Of a stretch of DNA of 64,000 nt, positions 25,233 through 34,959 are shown piece by piece. How positions within the stretch are numbered: the first letter of the stretch is position 1; each line of letters begins with the position of its first letter. The position numbers were made by a program, and so were the translations under genes. Where the stretch lies: the NCBI RefSeq assembly GCF_021030645.1, contig NZ_JACGCJ010000010.1, forward strand, positions 1 to 64,000. The letters are read 5' to 3'. Below the pieces are notes generated by a model that ran no database searches, was not told the origin of the DNA, and saw nothing but the letters and a program-made list of their open reading frames with translations. Origin of the DNA: Agrilactobacillus fermenti (lineage in GTDB: Bacteria; Bacillota; Bacilli; Lactobacillales; Lactobacillaceae).

Positions 25233-26933
25233 ATGTCGTTGACTGGAATCAAAGCATCTAAGAAAATCAAAGTTCGGATTTTAATTACCATCTGTTTTAT
25301 CCTGCTCAGTTTAATTTTTATCTTACCTGTATGGGCTTACCCTAAAATTTTAGTGAGTGCTGATGATAGTCTCTTTCACATTCCGCGTTTAATTAGTCTG
25401 CAAAATGCGTTGACGCACGGTCATTTATTGCCAGGCTATGATTTTAATACTTTTGGGAATGTTGGTTCTGCCATCAATATTTTTTATCCTTATGTTACCA
25501 CGGCACTACCTTTGGTTTTGATTCACCTGGTTGTTCATAATTGGATCCCTGCTTTTTTGATTTTTTTATTTTTGACGACATTAGCAACTCTGGAAATTGC
25601 TTACCATTGGTGTAAAAAACTGCTGCAGAGTGATGTAGGTGCTTTTGTTTTTTCGGTTGTCTATACCTATGCTATGTATCGTATTGCTTCGGCCTACATG
25701 CGTCTAGATTTGGGAGAATATATGGCCGCAATGATCCTGCCGATTATTTTTGTGAGTTTAGAATTATTGCTGCAAAAACATGATGTGCAACAATGGTATT
25801 GGTTAATGCTTGGCATGAGTTTTTTAATATATACTCATTTACTATCAGTATTATTAGTTATTGGGTTAATTTTAATACGGCTGTTGATCAGTCTGCCTAT
25901 GATCAATAAAACAGTTATGATGGCGCTCATAAAGGCAGCCGGCGCCACCTTATTGATTAGTACCTATCAAGTGATTTCGTTGCTGGAACAGTATCATTAT
26001 CAGCCGTTGCGTAGTGTGGGTACATCTGCATTAGAGCGTATTCTAAAAACGCCAGCCCAGATGTTGAAATTTAGTGTCAATAATAACGTTTATGTTTATA
26101 CTATTGGCACAGTTGGCGTGATCGCACTGGTAATTATCCTAAGTCAGCTGACAAAATTACAGGTAAACGGCATTGATTTAGGGCCAATGGCATTTTTGGG
26201 CATTTTAACCTTTTACTTAACGACTGATTTATTTCCTTGGAAGCAGCTAAATCATACGCCATTTGCTATCATACAGTATCCTTATCGGTTTAATTTTTTC
26301 GCTACTTTTTTTATTTTGTTTGTAGCTGCGGCGATTTTAGCCAAAGGTAATCAAAAAAGCAGCACACTGTTAATGATCAATGCGCTGACGATTACAATGT
26401 TGCTATTTGTTAGATCCGCCAATGGCATTATCCATAAATCTTGGCGCCAAAATGTCCCTTTCGTTAGCCTAGAGCACAAAGTAGAGATCAATGATTTTAA
26501 AAATTTTACTACCACAGACTACCGGCCAGTCACGACAGAGCCCTATGATAATGACATCAACCACCATATTGCGGTGATAGGCCAACAACGCAAGCCGGTA
26601 ATGGTAACGAGTACAGCGGATCATTATGCTGTCAATCTAACAACTACAAGCAAAAATCAAAGCGTTGATCTGCCAATCATCAATTATCGAGGCAATCAAG
26701 TTTTTGCTGGGCAAAAGAAAATACCAACGACAATTTCACCAAGAGGCACGCTGCAAATGACCTTAAAACAAGCTGGAAATCATCGATTATTGATTGGCTA
26801 TCAACCAACCAAGAAACGCATTTTTGCGAGTGTCATTTCGGTCATCGCCTCGATTACACTTATAAGTAACCCTTATTTCACAAAATATGGCCTGAAAGTG
26901 CCCAGGCAGCATGGCAAAAAAAGTGAAATTTGA
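25233..26933 (+). CDS. large multi-pass membrane protein (PTPS-related / GT-C-like)
   Basis: 566 residues with ten or more membrane segments followed by an extracellular region of about 150 residues and a final hydrophobic stretch. The early loop SADDSLFHIPRLISLQNAL and then FGNVGSAINIFYPY is characteristic of the bacterial membrane family named 6-pyruvoyl-tetrahydropterin synthase-related, which resembles YfhO/GT-C glycosyltransferases. The acidic DD after the first segment is typical of GT-C enzymes that use lipid-linked sugars. A role in decorating cell-surface polymers is inferred. ATG 25233 has GGGAGG eight bases ahead. Confidence 0.7.
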   Translation: MSLTGIKASKKIKVRILITICFILLSLIFILPVWAYPKILVSADDSLFHIPRLISLQNALTHGHLLPGYDFNTFGNVGSAINIFYPYVTTALPLVLIHLVVHNWIPAFLIFLFLTTLATLEIAYHWCKKLLQSDVGAFVFSVVYTYAMYRIASAYMRLDLGEYMAAMILPIIFVSLELLLQKHDVQQWYWLMLGMSFLIYTHLLSVLLVIGLILIRLLISLPMINKTVMMALIKAAGATLLISTYQVISLLEQYHYQPLRSVGTSALERILKTPAQMLKFSVNNNVYVYTIGTVGVIALVIILSQLTKLQVNGIDLGPMAFLGILTFYLTTDLFPWKQLNHTPFAIIQYPYRFNFFATFFILFVAAAILAKGNQKSSTLLMINALTITMLLFVRSANGIIHKSWRQNVPFVSLEHKVEINDFKNFTTTDYRPVTTEPYDNDINHHIAVIGQQRKPVMVTSTADHYAVNLTTTSKNQSVDLPIINYRGNQVFAGQKKIPTTISPRGTLQMTLKQAGNHRLLIGYQPTKKRIFASVISVIASITLISNPYFTKYGLKVPRQHGKKSEI

Positions 26934-26962
26934 AAAATAAAAGCACTATTATGATGCTGCAT

Positions 26963-27649
26963 CTATACTGTGACAAGTGTTTTTAATTTTTGGGTAATGA
27001 TTGGATCATAAAAAAGTCGATAGCCCGCGGCATTAGGGTGGGTACCAGTGCCGCCAACAGCATGATTACTGCCATTGTGGTCTACTGTGTCATAGGAATA
27101 ATCATGCTGATATTGTTCTAAAAAAGCGTTAAAATTACCTGCTGTATAAAGGTCAGCCACCGCAATCGACCATTTACGCATAATTTTTAAAGCTGTGGCT
27201 TGCATGACATTTTGCACGCGTAAATCCCGTGCCGGTGTTTTATGGGTAGCGATATAAAGCAGTTTAGCTCCTTGGTATTTCGTTTCCAGCAAGCGGCAAA
27301 TGGTTTCTACAGCGCCACAATAAGTTTTGGAATCGAGCGCATCATCATAAGTGATTTGGCCCATGATTTGGGGATCATCGACCACTTGGGCATAGGCATC
27401 ATTATCTACCGCATCAAAGACGATAAGATCTGGTACTTTTGTCGGTGCATTTTCAATTTGGGTCACGATGTTATTCGTATCCGTGGTTCTAGCAGCGGCA
27501 CCATTGACGCAGAACTTTCTGTAAGTCATTTGATTAGCTTGACCGATATCGTCCACAAAACTGGTATTTGCCAGATGGCCATTAACAATACTGGTACCGA
27601 ACGCGTAGAGGACTTTGCCATTTAATGGATTGTTTGATTTTTCCGTCAT
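26963..27649 (-). CDS. SGNH/GDSL-type hydrolase, cytoplasmic
   Basis: 228 residues. Block I reads LYAFGTSIVNG, with Thr where Asp is common in GDS but with the nucleophile Ser. The final block GTHPNAAGYRLF carries the catalytic His. In between lie NGAAARTT and FDAVDNDAY. These enzymes remove acyl or acetyl groups from sugars or lipids. No signal peptide, so the predicted place is the cytoplasm; deacetylation of imported sugars would fit the region, but this is inference. The gene stands alone, convergent with the membrane protein gene. Confidence 0.7.
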   Translation of the reverse strand: MTEKSNNPLNGKVLYAFGTSIVNGHLANTSFVDDIGQANQMTYRKFCVNGAAARTTDTNNIVTQIENAPTKVPDLIVFDAVDNDAYAQVVDDPQIMGQITYDDALDSKTYCGAVETICRLLETKYQGAKLLYIATHKTPARDLRVQNVMQATALKIMRKWSIAVADLYTAGNFNAFLEQYQHDYSYDTVDHNGSNHAVGGTGTHPNAAGYRLFYDPIITQKLKTLVTV

Positions 27650-27690
27650 ATTTTCACCTTCAATAAAGTAATAGAATTACATACTTATAT

Positions 27691-27705
27691 TGTAATCGCT
27701 TTACA
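27691..27705. promoter_or_regulatory. LacI/CcpA-type operator-like palindrome
   Basis: TGTAATCGCTTTACA is a near-perfect palindrome with a CG centre, 42 bases upstream of the SGNH hydrolase start. It suggests sugar-dependent control of that gene. Confidence 0.45.
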
Positions 27706-27802
27706 AAAGATTAATAGGGTCTATTCTAGACGAAAAACCAGAAAATTTAGACAAACAAAGCCGGGTATTTTTTGCTTTTGACGGCTGTTTAGAAGTTAGC
27801 TC

Positions 27803-27851
27803 AAATAACCTCAAAAATCAGATGTTGTGTCTGTTTCTGAGGTTATTTTTA
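27803..27851 (+). terminator. terminator-like hairpin before the lipoprotein gene
   Basis: AAATAACCTCA pairs with TGAGGTTATTT, with inner pairing, then a T-run. The hairpin is nearly the same as that at 29333-29384, so the two bracket the lipoprotein and small membrane protein genes. Which gene it ends is unclear since no plus-strand gene precedes it closely. Confidence 0.7.
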
Positions 27852-27941
27852 TGTTTAAATTAAAAGAACGAAGCAAAAAACAGCCTCTTAGCAGCTATTC
27901 AAGATTAAGTCGGGCGTTAATATAAATTGGAGTTTACCAAA

Positions 27942-28823
27942 ATGAAAAAAGTAACCTTAGCAGTTGGCCTATTCGCGATATTTCTGGCTGGTTGTTCGAT
28001 ACAACAGCCAGTCGTTAATCGCAATCATAAACCTGAAACAGTTCATGATCACAGTAAGTCAAGCCGTTATCACCAAGCTGTTATAACTGCGCAAAAGAAA
28101 GGTAGCAAACAGCGTCAAGCTTTAGCAGCAGTTGCCAAACACTATATTGGGCGTGCGGGTTCTGATGCTAGTTCTAACCGTGATAGCGTGATGATCTACC
28201 CAAGCAAGGTTAAGGCTTATGCTGGTCGTGTTAGGGGTTATAAAGGGATCGTTGTTTCGGGAGTCGTCACTAACTGGCGCCCCCATGCACGGTCAGCCAA
28301 CCATGAAGTTTTGACCGAATATGAGCTTTTGGTGAATCGGCAGCTGACTTTCCGCGCAAAACAAAATTTGGAGGGGACCACGATCAAAGTTTTGCATCTT
28401 GGCGGCTATACAACAATTGGGGACCAGATGGATGGCATGCCAGATAAACCACAGGTAGCCGCAGTTGAAAGTGAAAAAGTTATCTTTACGGAACAGATTT
28501 CCAGCCCGCTTCCAAGAATTGGCGACCAAATCTTCATTGCCTTAGTCCCGAATGATCGGCAAGCTAATCTAAACTTTTATAATCAAAACCGCTTCTCTAA
28601 AACAGACATTTTTTCATTAGCTGCTGGTGACAATTGTTATTTCTTCTTTAATAAGCACACGAAGCAATATGAAGCCAGAATTGCTGACCCAGAAACTGGA
28701 CAACTTAAAGCGACCAATTTAAACAGTGGGGAAGATGATGCTTACCAAAAAGCTCGACATGAAATGTTAGCAGATGTGAACCGGCATTATCGCGAGAGTG
28801 AAACCAAAAATGTTGATGGTTAA
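27942..28823 (+). CDS. secreted lipoprotein of unknown function
   Basis: 293 residues. A lipoprotein signal peptide is clear: MKKVTLAVGLFAIFLAGC with the lipobox LAGC, cysteine at residue 18. The mature part is hydrophilic; the middle (residues about 75-215) looks like a beta-rich domain (VVSGVVTNWRPHARS, QISSPLPRIGDQIFIALVP). I do not recognise the family. TTGGAG stands nine bases before ATG 27942. It would be anchored outside the membrane. Flanked by twin hairpins at 27803 and 29333 and followed by a small membrane protein, possibly a unit. Confidence 0.75.
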   Translation: MKKVTLAVGLFAIFLAGCSIQQPVVNRNHKPETVHDHSKSSRYHQAVITAQKKGSKQRQALAAVAKHYIGRAGSDASSNRDSVMIYPSKVKAYAGRVRGYKGIVVSGVVTNWRPHARSANHEVLTEYELLVNRQLTFRAKQNLEGTTIKVLHLGGYTTIGDQMDGMPDKPQVAAVESEKVIFTEQISSPLPRIGDQIFIALVPNDRQANLNFYNQNRFSKTDIFSLAAGDNCYFFFNKHTKQYEARIADPETGQLKATNLNSGEDDAYQKARHEMLADVNRHYRESETKNVDG

Positions 28824-29041
28824 ACCAAAGGTATTCACAGTGAGCATGTAGTGATCAAGTGTTTTATACTTAAGATTATGACATTCTTTGATAATAATGA
28901 GTTAGAAAAAATTATGAATTTCATGACTATTCCTTGCCTAGAAATAGGAAGATTTATGAATAGTACTAAAAGTATTGAAATCGTTTTAAAAGATGGGTAG
29001 TCTAAACGACATCAATGTTTTAAGTTAGTAGGTGATTTTTA

Positions 29042-29305
29042 ATGCTCACAACAGATGAGTTACAGTTGTTAGGTTTTCTTTTTCTTGCTGTCTGTATTCT
29101 TTTACATCGGCCGTTTCAACGAACTCAGCTCTATCAAAAGCTATTAAAACCACACTTAGTTCCTATTTTAAGCCTGCTATTTTTGATTATTATTAGTTGG
29201 CAACTATGGTTATATGGATTTCATGCTTTGATGATGCCGTTACTTGTTCTAGCGGTTGTCGGTATATTTATTGGCTGGCGAATTCAATATTCAGTTAAAT
29301 CATGA
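29042..29305 (+). CDS. small membrane protein, unknown (87 aa)
   Basis: 87 residues with three hydrophobic stretches: LLGFLFLAVCILL, HLVPILSLLFLIIISWQLWL and LMMPLLVLAVVGIFIGW. A cytoplasmic basic end follows. AGGTGATTTTT precedes the ATG. It follows the lipoprotein gene after 218 bases. In that gap a 40-codon frame (28878-29000) exists but has no good ribosome binding site. Function unknown. Confidence 0.6.
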   Translation: MLTTDELQLLGFLFLAVCILLHRPFQRTQLYQKLLKPHLVPILSLLFLIIISWQLWLYGFHALMMPLLVLAVVGIFIGWRIQYSVKS

Positions 29306-29332
29306 TGGTTGATTTCAGTGTTATGAGAGTCT

Positions 29333-29384
29333 AAAAATAACCTCAGAAATAGATTGACTGTCTGTTTCTGAGGTTATTTATTTG
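29333..29384. terminator. bidirectional terminator between small membrane gene and ABC exporter
   Basis: AAAAATAACCTCAGAAA pairs with TTTCTGAGGTTATTTATT; T-runs on both strands. Near-copy of the hairpin at 27803-27851. Confidence 0.85.
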
Positions 29385-29390
29385 TATTTT

Positions 29391-31154
29391 TTATTCAAAC
29401 TGAGCTTGGTACAACTTAGCGTAGTCGCCGCCTTGGGCCAATAAACTTTCATGTGTACCAGTTTCGACAACTTGACCATCATCTAAGACGACGATTTGAT
29501 CGGCGTTGTGAATGGTGGATAAGCGGTGGGCAATGACTAAGCTGGTACGAGATTGCATCAGGTTGTTTAGCGCGTTTTGAATGGTTTTTTCTGACTCATT
29601 GTCTAGGTTGGCGGTGGCTTCATCTAAGATGACAATTTGGGCATCTTTTAAGAGGGCCCGGGCAATGGCTAAGCGTTGGCGCTGCCCGCCAGAAAGTTTA
29701 ATGCCCCGTTCACCGACTTGTGTGTCTAATTGATTGGGTAGACCAGCGATAAAAGTTTTGATATCAGCCAGTTCAGCCATCTGCCAGATCTGGGCGTCGG
29801 TTGCGGCTAAAGTACCATAACGAATATTGTCCCGGATCGTCCCATCAATAATGGCGATATCTTGGGAAACAATGGCAATATTTTGCCGTAGGGATTGTAA
29901 TTGGATTTGCGTAATTGGTAAGTTATCGAAGTAAATCTGGCCTTGATCGATATCATATAAACGATCAATCAATTTGGTGATTGTTGATTTACCAGCACCA
30001 GAGTGGCCAACCAAAGCGGTTTGTTGCCCATAAGGTATTTTGAAAGAAACATCGGTCAATGCGGCATGTTTGGCTTTTTCGGCCGGATCATCTGCTTTGA
30101 AAGTGAAATAAACATGGTCTAAAGTGATGCCTTGTTTTAATTGCGGCATGGCAACGGCAGCTTTGGCATCAATGATTTGCGGTTTGACTTGGGTCACAGC
30201 CTTGATGCGACTATACGAAACTAAGGATTGCTGCAGCTGATTCAATAGGCGCGTGAAGGAACTGATAGGATTTTGCAGCATACTGACATAGCTCAGGTAG
30301 GCAACGAGACCCCCCACGGTGAGCTGGTGCTTAATGACAAAATAGGCGCCTAGCAGTAAGACGATTGCAACCCCAAGGTAATTCACACCATCGACTAAAG
30401 GTGAAAAGATGGCTTGATTCTTGGTGGCATTGATCATATTCATCTTATTTTGATCAGCATATTTGCCGAAAGTTGTTTCTTCTGAATCTTCACTGGTATA
30501 ACTCTTGATCAAATCAATTTGGGTCAAAGTATTTTGCATTTGGTTGGACATTTGTGATTGGGATTGCCGCACCCGAATGAAGGCGGCGTGGATCCGATCG
30601 CGAAAATAACGATAAATAAAGAAAGTCAGAGGGAAGGTCAAACTAACGGCCAGCGCCATTTGCCAATTTTTGTAAAAAATAAAGCCCAGCACGCCAATGA
30701 AAGTAAATAGGTTACCGATCATAGCTAACATGTTGGCAGAAATTAAACTTTGCATATTATTGATGTCACTGGTCAAACGCACCATCAAATCACCGGTTTT
30801 GCTAGATTCGAAGAAGTGCGTGTCTTGATGCAAAATATCATTATACAGCTGGGTGCGTAGATCGGTGATCGCTGTCTGGCTCATCACACCCATGTAATAG
30901 GTTGAGATGAAGTTAAATACACCTAACACGACTGCAGTTAATAAAAGTAGCCCGATGCTAATAAAGAGTAATTTGAAATGGGCTTGCGGGATTACTTTAT
31001 CAATGATGAACTGCTCGATTTGCGGGAGCACAAATTGTAAGAGCGTGATCACCGTCAGCGCTAAAATATTAAGGCCTAAGATCCAGCGTTTCTTCAAGAC
31101 ATTGCGAAAAACGAAGTGAAACATTTCTTTGATTGTTGGATTTGTTTGCGTCAT
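29391..31154 (-). CDS. ABC exporter with fused membrane and ATPase domains
   Basis: 587 residues: six membrane helices in the first 320, then an ATPase with Walker A GHSGAGKST, signature LSGGQRQR, Walker B IVILDEATANLD and switch His in VIAHRLSTI. This is the half-transporter form of multidrug/lipid exporters such as BmrA or MsbA, acting as a homodimer unless a partner lies elsewhere. ATG 31154 is used because AAGGAGG stands just ahead; the longer frame to 31196 has none. Substrate unknown. It is monocistronic and ends at the bidirectional terminator. Confidence 0.9.
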   Translation of the reverse strand: MTQTNPTIKEMFHFVFRNVLKKRWILGLNILALTVITLLQFVLPQIEQFIIDKVIPQAHFKLLFISIGLLLLTAVVLGVFNFISTYYMGVMSQTAITDLRTQLYNDILHQDTHFFESSKTGDLMVRLTSDINNMQSLISANMLAMIGNLFTFIGVLGFIFYKNWQMALAVSLTFPLTFFIYRYFRDRIHAAFIRVRQSQSQMSNQMQNTLTQIDLIKSYTSEDSEETTFGKYADQNKMNMINATKNQAIFSPLVDGVNYLGVAIVLLLGAYFVIKHQLTVGGLVAYLSYVSMLQNPISSFTRLLNQLQQSLVSYSRIKAVTQVKPQIIDAKAAVAMPQLKQGITLDHVYFTFKADDPAEKAKHAALTDVSFKIPYGQQTALVGHSGAGKSTITKLIDRLYDIDQGQIYFDNLPITQIQLQSLRQNIAIVSQDIAIIDGTIRDNIRYGTLAATDAQIWQMAELADIKTFIAGLPNQLDTQVGERGIKLSGGQRQRLAIARALLKDAQIVILDEATANLDNESEKTIQNALNNLMQSRTSLVIAHRLSTIHNADQIVVLDDGQVVETGTHESLLAQGGDYAKLYQAQFE

Positions 31155-31395
31155 ATTAGCGGCCTCCTTGTCCAGAGAGTAACTATAAAGCATCAAACTT
31201 AAAAGCGCAAAGAAAATACTTAGGCACCTAAATTATGCTTTTTATTCCCGAAAATTAAATTAAAATTGAAAATTAAAGTATTGTTGGTTAAGCTAAACAT
31301 ACTGACTTATGATAAGTAACCATAAAATTAGAACTTAAATGATTATTGTCAGTCAGCTTTGACATAAGATTAACAACAAAGGAGTCGATCATATT

Positions 31396-32487
31396 TTGGC
31401 TAAAATAGAACAACTGCCACTGACATTGCGTTCAGGTGTTACGTTGCCGAATCGGATCATGATGTCACCCATGACGACGCAGCAAAGCTTTTATAATGGG
31501 ACGGTGACCCAAGATGAGATTGCTTATTATGCGGCTCGAGCTAGGGGACTTGGCGCTGTGATCACTGGCGCAGCTAATGTTCAAGCAGATGGTAAAGGCT
31601 GGCCCGGTGAGTTGAGTATTGCCGATGACCAGATGTTACCTGAGCTTACTGAGTTAGCTAAAGCGATTCAAGCGAAGGGTGCCAAGGCGATCATTCAAAT
31701 TTTTCATGCTGGTCGGATGACGGATCGTTCCACACTTGGCGGTGTTCAACCCGTCTCAGCCAGTGCGGTGGCGGCTCCACGGCCAGGGGCAGAAACACCA
31801 CGAGCAATGACGCTTGCTGAAATCGAACAAGTGATCAAATCTTTTGGTGCGGCTACCAAGCGAGCTATTGAAGCTGGCTTTGATGGGATTGAATTGCATG
31901 GGGCGAATACTTATCTGATCCAGCAATTCTTTTCCCCACATTCTAATCGTCGGACAGATCAATATGATGGGGATCGGCAAGCTCGGTTTACTTTTATCAA
32001 AGAACTATTGACTGAAGTTTTTGAAACTGTGCATCAGTATGCTAAGCGCCCCTTTATTGTCGGTTATCGGATTTCTCCAGAAGAGTTTGAAACACCAGGT
32101 ATTCGTTTTGCGGATACTTTATGGTTATTAACCCAGCTCCAAAACTTTGATCTAGACTACATTCATCTATCTGAAAATGATTATCAGCGGATTGCTCAGG
32201 ATCCAGATTATCAAGATCATAGTATGCTGTTTTATGTCCATCAAGCTTTGCAGGGGAAACTGCCATTGATCGGTGTCGGTAATGTCCGCAATCGCCAAGA
32301 TGTGACACAAGTTTTGGCGGATGCAGAATTAGTAGCTGTGGGCCGGCAATTGATTTTCGACCCTGATTGGGCACTAAAATTACAGCAGGGTGCCGATGAG
32401 ACGATGCTGACCGCACCTTTCAAAGAAGCACTCAAGAGCATACCTTTGAATACACCATTGCGTGACTTTGTTGCTACAATGGTCTAG
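31396..32487 (+). CDS. old yellow enzyme family NADH:flavin oxidoreductase
   Basis: 363 residues of the FMN-binding TIM barrel family. It has the N-terminal LPNRIMMSPMTT, the substrate-site IFHAGR pattern, IELHGANTYLIQQFFSPHSNRR, and the phosphate-binding GVGNVRN and VAVGRQL at the end. It reduces activated carbon double bonds or nitro compounds using NAD(P)H. The start codon is TTG at 31396 with AAAGGAG 13 bases before it; no ATG fits. Divergent from the ABC exporter and closed by its own terminator. Physiological substrate unknown. Confidence 0.9.
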   Translation: MAKIEQLPLTLRSGVTLPNRIMMSPMTTQQSFYNGTVTQDEIAYYAARARGLGAVITGAANVQADGKGWPGELSIADDQMLPELTELAKAIQAKGAKAIIQIFHAGRMTDRSTLGGVQPVSASAVAAPRPGAETPRAMTLAEIEQVIKSFGAATKRAIEAGFDGIELHGANTYLIQQFFSPHSNRRTDQYDGDRQARFTFIKELLTEVFETVHQYAKRPFIVGYRISPEEFETPGIRFADTLWLLTQLQNFDLDYIHLSENDYQRIAQDPDYQDHSMLFYVHQALQGKLPLIGVGNVRNRQDVTQVLADAELVAVGRQLIFDPDWALKLQQGADETMLTAPFKEALKSIPLNTPLRDFVATMV

Positions 32488-32526
32488 AAATTAATTTTGC
32501 TCATTGTGAATTAAATATTTATGAAA

Positions 32527-32570
32527 TAAAAACCCGTAAAAAATAGTGCCACTTTTTACGGGTTTTTATC
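32527..32570 (+). terminator. terminator after the old yellow enzyme gene
   Basis: AAAAACCCGTAAAAA pairs with TTTTTACGGGTTTTT around a 10-base loop. Confidence 0.92.
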
Positions 32571-32788
32571 TATTTTAAAGGGTATGTTATTTTTTGATTT
32601 ACTTTAACATAAGATATGTAAGTGATTACATAATTGTCAATCAATTATCAGCTTAAATCGTTTTTAATTGAGCATAATTGGTAATAAATTGGTGGCTGGT
32701 CATTTAAAGCGTCCCCAAGCCATCATTAAATATTTTATACCAATCGTTCCACAAGCTTTGAATCTGAATGATTAAAAGGAGCGTCGTA
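32571..32788 (+). other. leader region of the GH115 gene
   Basis: About 218 AT-rich bases after the terminator, ending in the AAAAGGAG site. No promoter of good quality and no operator resembling those of the neighbouring modules could be picked out. Confidence 0.5.
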
Positions 32789-34834
32789 ATGACAGAAAAA
32801 TTTTTAATTTCTAAAGATACAAGTGTTGTGACGGATTATACCAATGATGTCTTGCGCAATGCAGCTAGAATTTTGACTCGAGACATTGCACAGACCGTGA
32901 CTGCTCAGGGCGACAAAAATGAAATCGCTTTGATCTTGGATAGTGACCGTGATCAAGATGAAACGTTTTTGGTCACGCAAGTGGATGATAAGCGTGTAGA
33001 AGTTCATTCTGGTACCGCACGTGGTGTGATGTATGGTGCTTTAGCTATTTCAAAGCAAGTCTTAAAGATCGATGAATTTTGGTTTTGGTTAGATAAACTA
33101 CCAAAACCAACGCCTTATGTCACTTTGCAAGATACGACACAGTTAAGGCTGCCAAGATATCATGTGAAATACCGCGGCTGGTTCGTCAATGATGAATTAC
33201 TTTTGAATCATTGGGAATATCGGGAATCTACTAAGAATGTTTGGGAAATGATTTATGAAACCTTGTTACGCTGCGGTGGGAATATCGTTATTCCAGGGAC
33301 AGATACCAATGCACATTTGAATCGTTCCGACGCGGTCAAAATGGGTTTGATGATTGCGCATCACCATGCAGAACCGCTGGGTGCTGAAATGTTTTCGCGT
33401 GTTTATCCTGATTTAGATGCCTCATATCTCAAACATCCAGATCTTTTCAAAGCCCTATGGCAAAAGAGTATTGATGAACAGAAGGATAATGATGTGATTT
33501 GGAACATTGGCTTTAGAGGTCAAGGGGATCGCCCATTCTGGTTAGATGATGATCATGAATATACTTTGGCGGAAAAAGCAGCTGTCATCAATAAAGTCAT
33601 TAAGATTCAGTATGACATGGTCAAAAAAGCGGATCCTAATGGACAATGTTCCATCAATATTTATGGTGAACTAACAGGTTTTTATAACGCTGGGTTACTG
33701 GACGTCCCTAAAGACGTGATTCAAATTTGGGCTGACAATGGCTACGGTAAAATGGTTTCACGCCGGCAAATGAATGATGATCCACGTTCTGAAATTTTGA
33801 AAAATGGGGACCCTAGCATTTCTCAAGGTATTTACTACCATGTGGCTTTCCATGATTTACAAGCTTCCAATTTTTTGGCACTACTGCAAATTGATCCACA
33901 CTATGTTGCTAATGAACTCAACAAGGTTCGGGTAGCGGGGATGGATGACATGGTGATGTGTAATACGGGGAATATCAAACCCCACATCCTCTTCTTAAGA
34001 TTGATGATGCAATTCTGGCGGGAAGATTTTGAAGTCCAGTCTAATGCTGAAATTTTAGCGGACTATGTTAATACCTACTACGAAACAAATCAAACAGAAA
34101 TTGCTGCTTTATATCAAGCTTACTTTGATACAACTTTCAATTATGGCAAGCATACGGATCAAAAAGCCGGTGAGGAATTTTATACTTACACATTACGTAA
34201 AATCATCGCAACGTGGATCGCTCAAAAGCAAAAGTTGCCTGAGATGGAATGGTTAACTGGCGATAAGAAGTTTATCGGGCAACTCGCGCAGATCGATGAA
34301 CTGATCAGTGACCATGTCAAACCATTTGCTAAATTAGCCAATCAAGCGCGCCTGCTTTTAGAAAAATTACCAGCTGAGGATCGTCATCGGTTATATAACG
34401 ACCTCTGGCTAAGCATTGCGGTACATGCCTATCCCTTAAAAGCACTCAAATTAACCATTGATGCCTTTGATGCCTTCTTTGCTGATACCGATGATTATTA
34501 TGTCAATTCATTCTTATGTGCTAGTAAGGCAGCTGAAGCGCTGGATCAAGTTTTACAGGCTTGGCAAAATAATCCTACCAAGAAATGGGCTCACTTCTAC
34601 GACAACGATTGCTATACCAATACCTCGTTAACGATTGAGACCTTGGGCACGTTACGGAATTATATTCGCATCATTGGCGATGGACCTGATGAAGATCAAT
34701 GGGAACGGCAATATTTGATGGCTAAGAGCGATGCCAAGATCATGTTATTGTCCAATACGCATAAAGCCTATGATGATGATGAATTAGCAACGCGTTTACT
34801 AGGACTGAATAAATTTAACCAGACAAAGGGCTAG
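32789..34834 (+). CDS. GH115-type alpha-glucuronidase, cytoplasmic
   Basis: 681 residues. Family GH115 is recognised from KYRGWFVNDE, HHHAEPLG, IGFRGQGDRPFW, IQIWADNGYGKM, GIYYHVAF and CNTGNIKPHILF in the family's order. These enzymes remove (4-O-methyl-)glucuronic acid linked alpha-1,2 to xylan or similar chains, including internal positions. The protein is shorter than many GH115 members, ending soon after the alpha-helical domain, and has no signal peptide, so small imported oligosaccharides are the likely substrates. ATG 32789 has AAAAGGAG ahead. It is followed, after 125 bases, by a GPH permease gene that now carries a stop, so its substrate supply may be impaired. Confidence 0.82.
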   Translation: MTEKFLISKDTSVVTDYTNDVLRNAARILTRDIAQTVTAQGDKNEIALILDSDRDQDETFLVTQVDDKRVEVHSGTARGVMYGALAISKQVLKIDEFWFWLDKLPKPTPYVTLQDTTQLRLPRYHVKYRGWFVNDELLLNHWEYRESTKNVWEMIYETLLRCGGNIVIPGTDTNAHLNRSDAVKMGLMIAHHHAEPLGAEMFSRVYPDLDASYLKHPDLFKALWQKSIDEQKDNDVIWNIGFRGQGDRPFWLDDDHEYTLAEKAAVINKVIKIQYDMVKKADPNGQCSINIYGELTGFYNAGLLDVPKDVIQIWADNGYGKMVSRRQMNDDPRSEILKNGDPSISQGIYYHVAFHDLQASNFLALLQIDPHYVANELNKVRVAGMDDMVMCNTGNIKPHILFLRLMMQFWREDFEVQSNAEILADYVNTYYETNQTEIAALYQAYFDTTFNYGKHTDQKAGEEFYTYTLRKIIATWIAQKQKLPEMEWLTGDKKFIGQLAQIDELISDHVKPFAKLANQARLLLEKLPAEDRHRLYNDLWLSIAVHAYPLKALKLTIDAFDAFFADTDDYYVNSFLCASKAAEALDQVLQAWQNNPTKKWAHFYDNDCYTNTSLTIETLGTLRNYIRIIGDGPDEDQWERQYLMAKSDAKIMLLSNTHKAYDDDELATRLLGLNKFNQTKG

Positions 34835-34902
34835 TTTTGCTTAGCCATTATAAAGGAGGATAGAGGTCAGCCGCTGCGAAAAATGAATTTCTGCATTTAT
34901 TT

Positions 34903-34918
34903 ATGTAAGCGTTTGTGA
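34903..34918. promoter_or_regulatory. cre-like site before the GPH permease gene
   Basis: ATGTAAGCGTTTGTGA matches the left half of the CcpA site consensus well and has the CG centre, but its right half is poor. A LacI-type operator is equally possible. Confidence 0.4.
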
Positions 34919-34959
34919 TAGCTATTGTTTTTAATTATTAATTAAAGGAGTTTACGAAC

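Noticed and set aside
28878-29000. 40-codon frame between lipoprotein and small membrane protein
   Set aside because: No ribosome binding site and low-complexity composition; cannot be supported.
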